Assembly (NCBI GenBank): GCA_030068145.1
Contig: JAPJBO010000016.1
Location: 372,001 to 436,000, forward strand
From: Diplonema papillatum
Lineage: Eukaryota; Euglenozoa; Diplonemea; Diplonemida; Diplonemidae
Reading direction: 5' to 3'
Length of the DNA stretch: 64,000 nt
Notes under the pieces: generated by a model
The model's database searches: none
Seen by the model: the letters and a program-made list of their open reading frames with translations, nothing else
What the model was told of the DNA's origin: nothing
In this document: piece after piece, positions 60,196-64,000 of the stretch
How positions within the stretch are numbered: the stretch's first letter is position 1
Layout of the letters: each line of letters opens with the position of its first letter
Translations under genes and position numbers: made by a program

Positions 60196-61689
60196 ACTCA
60201 CAGTACAGCATGCTTGAACGACATGAGAAACCGGCAGGAATCAACGTTTTAGGTCGTCTCCGAGGCTTCCGCGGCGCAGTTTGCCGCCACTAAGCCTCCC
60301 AACTTCTCCAGCTGCTGCTTCCTCTGTGCAATGAACTTTCCTTTCCTCCTCTGCCTTCACTGCCACAGCTCGTTTCGTCTGTTCGTGGATGCAGGCTTTC
60401 AAAGCTGTTTGTGAACTCGGGAACCGAATTTGCTTGTGATTTTAGCGTTATTTGTGGATTAGGTCCCTTGACTCGCTGTCGCTGGGCTCGCTGGATTCCA
60501 AGGGCTCGCGGATGTACCTGTGAACGGTTGCCATCCAGAGCCCGCAACCTAATAATGCACCTGCAAAGGCGGCCCCGAGGTCAATTATTCAAAAAGCCGG
60601 CAGCAGCAACTGAACGTTAGCCGACAGCTTCACAAAACGAGCTGTGGCAGAGGAAATCGTAGAAGAAAACACAAGAAGCCGCAGCTGGAGAAGTTGCAGA
60701 CACATTGGCAGGCGGAGCACTTGTTGTGAAGCGTGTTTTCGACCAATATTCAAGCATTGAAAGCAATACCATGGTGCAACCAGAGTTGTTGTCGGCGGCG
60801 TATTGTGTCCTGAAAGCAAGACACAATGCCAGTTGCCAAGTTGCAGTTGGCGTAGCCTTATAATCAGGGCCCGAGCTTGACTTGGCGAGATTTTGGCCAA
60901 ACTCGGTCAAAGTCGGTCAGCAGTGGTAGTCTAAAATTAATCAGCAACGTTACCAGTAACGCTTCCCACAGCGCAGAAGCTCTTGCGGGCTTGCACCGAC
61001 TTGAAGTCATGTGCTATCACTCGATTGACCTGTTTCATCCACACACCGCTGCTATTGCTAGCGTTGGTTCTTATCTCACACGCTGCTCTGTTCACGGTGT
61101 GCATCAACCCGTCTCAGACCGCAAGACGCCCTGCTACAGTGCTTCATGCGGAAGTGTGGCTTCGGAGCGCCGGTTCTGCCTGCCGGTGTTGAACTAGGCT
61201 GGCCAGATCCAAAGAAGAAATTCTCGGTCAGGGGTCTTTTAAAGAGGGGCCGAGCTTTCTTTGTCAAGCAAGCGAATTTTAGAGTTACATGCAAGTTTGT
61301 TTTGACTGGTTACGATACTGGGTCGCAAAGAGGAAGCAAAAGACGCACACCAAATGTGACATAAATCTGCTAAAACACCAGATTGGGAACCAAATCTGCA
61401 GCCTTGTGTTGTCCTCCAGCGACGCTTAGTGCAGCTTCCAGCGCTACAAAAAGTGTGCATCTTCACAGTTGCTTCGGCCCCTATCATCCATACCAGTTTT
61501 AGTTTTTCAAATAAATTTGCCAAAGGAGCCGAAGTTGTCAGTCAGAGAGCCTTTCTGGTTTAAAGCTGACCGAGTTTCCATGCACAAGCTCGGCCACTGT
61601 TAATAACTTACATCGTTATTTTGCTATTCACTTGGTATTCCTGTCGGAGCCTCGAATACAGGTCAAATACATGGTTCTTCAGTGGTTTA
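60196..61689. other. Gene-less stretch between two GCGAGAATATGC palindromes
   Basis: No supported gene. Short frames without recognisable domains. Confidence 0.4.
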
Positions 61690-61780
61690 CACATTCTCGC
61701 ATTTCACTCGTATCATTCTCGCATGCGAGAATATGCGAGAATTTCATGCGAGAATGCGAGAATCATTTTCGCATACGCGT
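61690..61780. repeat. Palindromic GCGAGAATATGCGAGAAT cluster
   Basis: Four to five TTCTCGCAT/ATGCGAGAA units in both orientations, with CATTCTCGCATGCGAGAATA perfectly self-complementary. Confidence 0.85.
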
Positions 61781-61795
61781 CGGATCGGATGTATG

Positions 61796-61855
61796 CCTAG
61801 GGCTCCGGGAGTCGTTGTACGGGTGCACCGGCTCCTCCCGCTCCTCCACCAGCCC
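61796..61855 (-). pseudogene. Fragment of the W/HPY/PHYS repeat exon
   Basis: CTAGGGCTCCGGGAGTCGTTGTACGG-type sequence repeats 59716-59760 with few changes, encoding only REEPVHPYNDSRSPR on the minus strand. It adjoins the palindrome cluster, as though moved with it. Confidence 0.7.
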
Positions 61856-62952
<1,097 letters not shown>

Positions 62953-63059
62953 GGGTGTGCGTGTGTGCTGCGCAAAAAGAGCGCGCCTAGGAACGAGAGA
63001 ACAAAGCAAACACGAAAAGAACATTTCCGGAGTTCGGGCTGACGTCACATGAAAACTTC

Positions 63060-63178
63060 GTTGCCCGCACTACCCTGAGCCCAAATCCTGGACGTGGTTT
63101 CGGGTGGCAAATTTGCAAAGATCATGATCAGGGAGGTTCAGGTTCCTCACACATTGCATGTGGCTAAAACATAAACGG
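63060..63178 (+). repeat. Dispersed repeat family F, copy 3
   Basis: GGACGTGGTTTCGGGTGGCA, AAGATCATGATCAGGGAGG, GTTCCTCACA, GCATGTGGCTAAAAC. Confidence 0.75.
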
Positions 63179-63394
63179 TTGCTTTTTGTGTGTACCCGTT
63201 AAACCCGTAGGCTTTCCCGTACAAGCACTTCTCTCGTTGCCAAGTGTACTATTCAAAAAAACCTGGTGTTCGTTTGGAGCAGAAGAAGTTTGTTTGCGCG
63301 CCTAGAAACATGCTTCCGTCCGAGAAACATGCTTACATTGTTTCCAGGACGCTACAACAGGTTTGTTCTGGCAAACAAAAAATGCGCGAAGGGG

Positions 63395-63606
63395 CCTCCC
63401 GGTGCTTATTTCGACGGAGGCAAGAGGGGGAAAAACAATACAACTACAAAGTGGGTCTTTTTTGTTGAACGCCCGCCACCAACCAAGATTTACCTGGGTT
63501 TCGTATGGGGTACAGCCCACATTTTCCTTCTTCAATTTTTTGTTGCAACTGGCGGCCACCTCGAGCATTTTCTTCAGAGCAAGTGCTTATACAAAAAAAA
63601 AAGAAA
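63395..63606 (+). repeat. Dispersed repeat family A, copy with A-tail
   Basis: GAGGGGGAAAAACAATACAA CTACAAAGTGGGTC ... GCCCGCCACCAACCAAGATT ... GCAACTGGCGGCCACCTCGA ... CAAGTGCTTATACAAAAAAA, ending in a ten-base A-run. Confidence 0.75.
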
Positions 63607-64000
63607 CTAAGAACTCGTCACTCGCGCAACCGCGGCCGATACAAAACTGATGATAACGATGATGGGCAGAGAGAGTTGTTTTCGCTGAACGCAGCGCCTG
63701 TTCGTTTCTGCGTGAAGCTGGGTTCACGACGCAAGTGTAAACGCCGTGGTTCGCGGCGACGAGCTTCTCATTTTCTCCAAGATTCTGTGTTTGGTAAAAA
63801 GACGAAGGGAAAAAACGCTTCTGATCGCTTGCTCGTTCGATTTATCAGGATTCCACTTCTTCTAATCATTTGCGAACCGGAGTCCGTTTTTCGCTGGAAA
63901 CGGATGGCTACGGCTAACCCAACCTCGCGATTGGGCAGCTGCCATCTTCCAACGTTATTTCCATTATAAATAAGTGGGTGTATTGACGACTGCTCAACAG
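63607..64000. other. Right edge, nothing recognised
   Basis: No supported gene; CGACGAGCTTCTCATTTTCTCCAA at about 63768 resembles GACAAGCTTCTCATTTTCTCCAA at 27440, hinting at one more dispersed family. Confidence 0.4.

Overview
This window comes from a nuclear genome of a single-celled eukaryote. Coding blocks are GC-rich and interrupted by GT-AG introns. The space between them is packed with microsatellites, minisatellites and short dispersed repeats, and no bacterial operon layout, rRNA or intact tRNA is visible. Every gene I could support (about twelve, plus the retroelement) reads on the minus strand. Such one-way gene order, with introns and heavy repeats, points to an alveolate alga or relative (dinoflagellate or chromerid type), but this is inference: no lineage marker is present.

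Layout from right to left, in the direction of transcription. 59.2-59.9 kb: last exon of a disordered protein with an internal W/HPY/PHYS repeat. 52.9-56.2 kb: a large protein combining a PDZ-like domain, RRM-like folds and three LsmAD (ataxin-2) modules. 47.5-48.8 kb: two small unknown genes that could be one. 40.9-43.7 kb: complete three-exon SDHA, the flavoprotein of mitochondrial succinate dehydrogenase. 34.0-35.0 kb: a membrane-anchored 2H-phosphoesterase-like gene, surrounded by partial copies of itself from 31.9 to 38.2 kb. 26.3-31.4 kb: a four-exon HECT ubiquitin ligase with an N-myristoylation signal. 20.7-20.9 kb: a small cytochrome b5 ending in a CaaX box. 11.8-12.7 kb: an intact short-chain dehydrogenase followed by three truncated N-terminal copies. 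8.2-10.3 kb: a three-exon (or longer) coiled-coil gene. 5.0-7.3 kb: a reverse transcriptase/RNase H retroelement with split direct repeats and no tyrosine recombinase, lying exactly between two GA microsatellites. 3.9-4.4 kb: a candidate exon. 1-1.5 kb: the first about 500 codons of an unrecognised gene running off the left edge.

Two themes link the regions. First, three unrelated genes (dehydrogenase, HECT, 2H-phosphoesterase) each have tandem partial duplications of their own 5' or exon sequence next to or inside them. Second, at least nine short dispersed repeat families (called A-I here) build both the intergenic DNA and the introns. Family E carries a ready-made 3' splice site and abuts two HECT exons, as an introner-like element would. 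The genes do not form one pathway: they are general housekeeping, ubiquitin, RNA-binding and lipid/redox functions.
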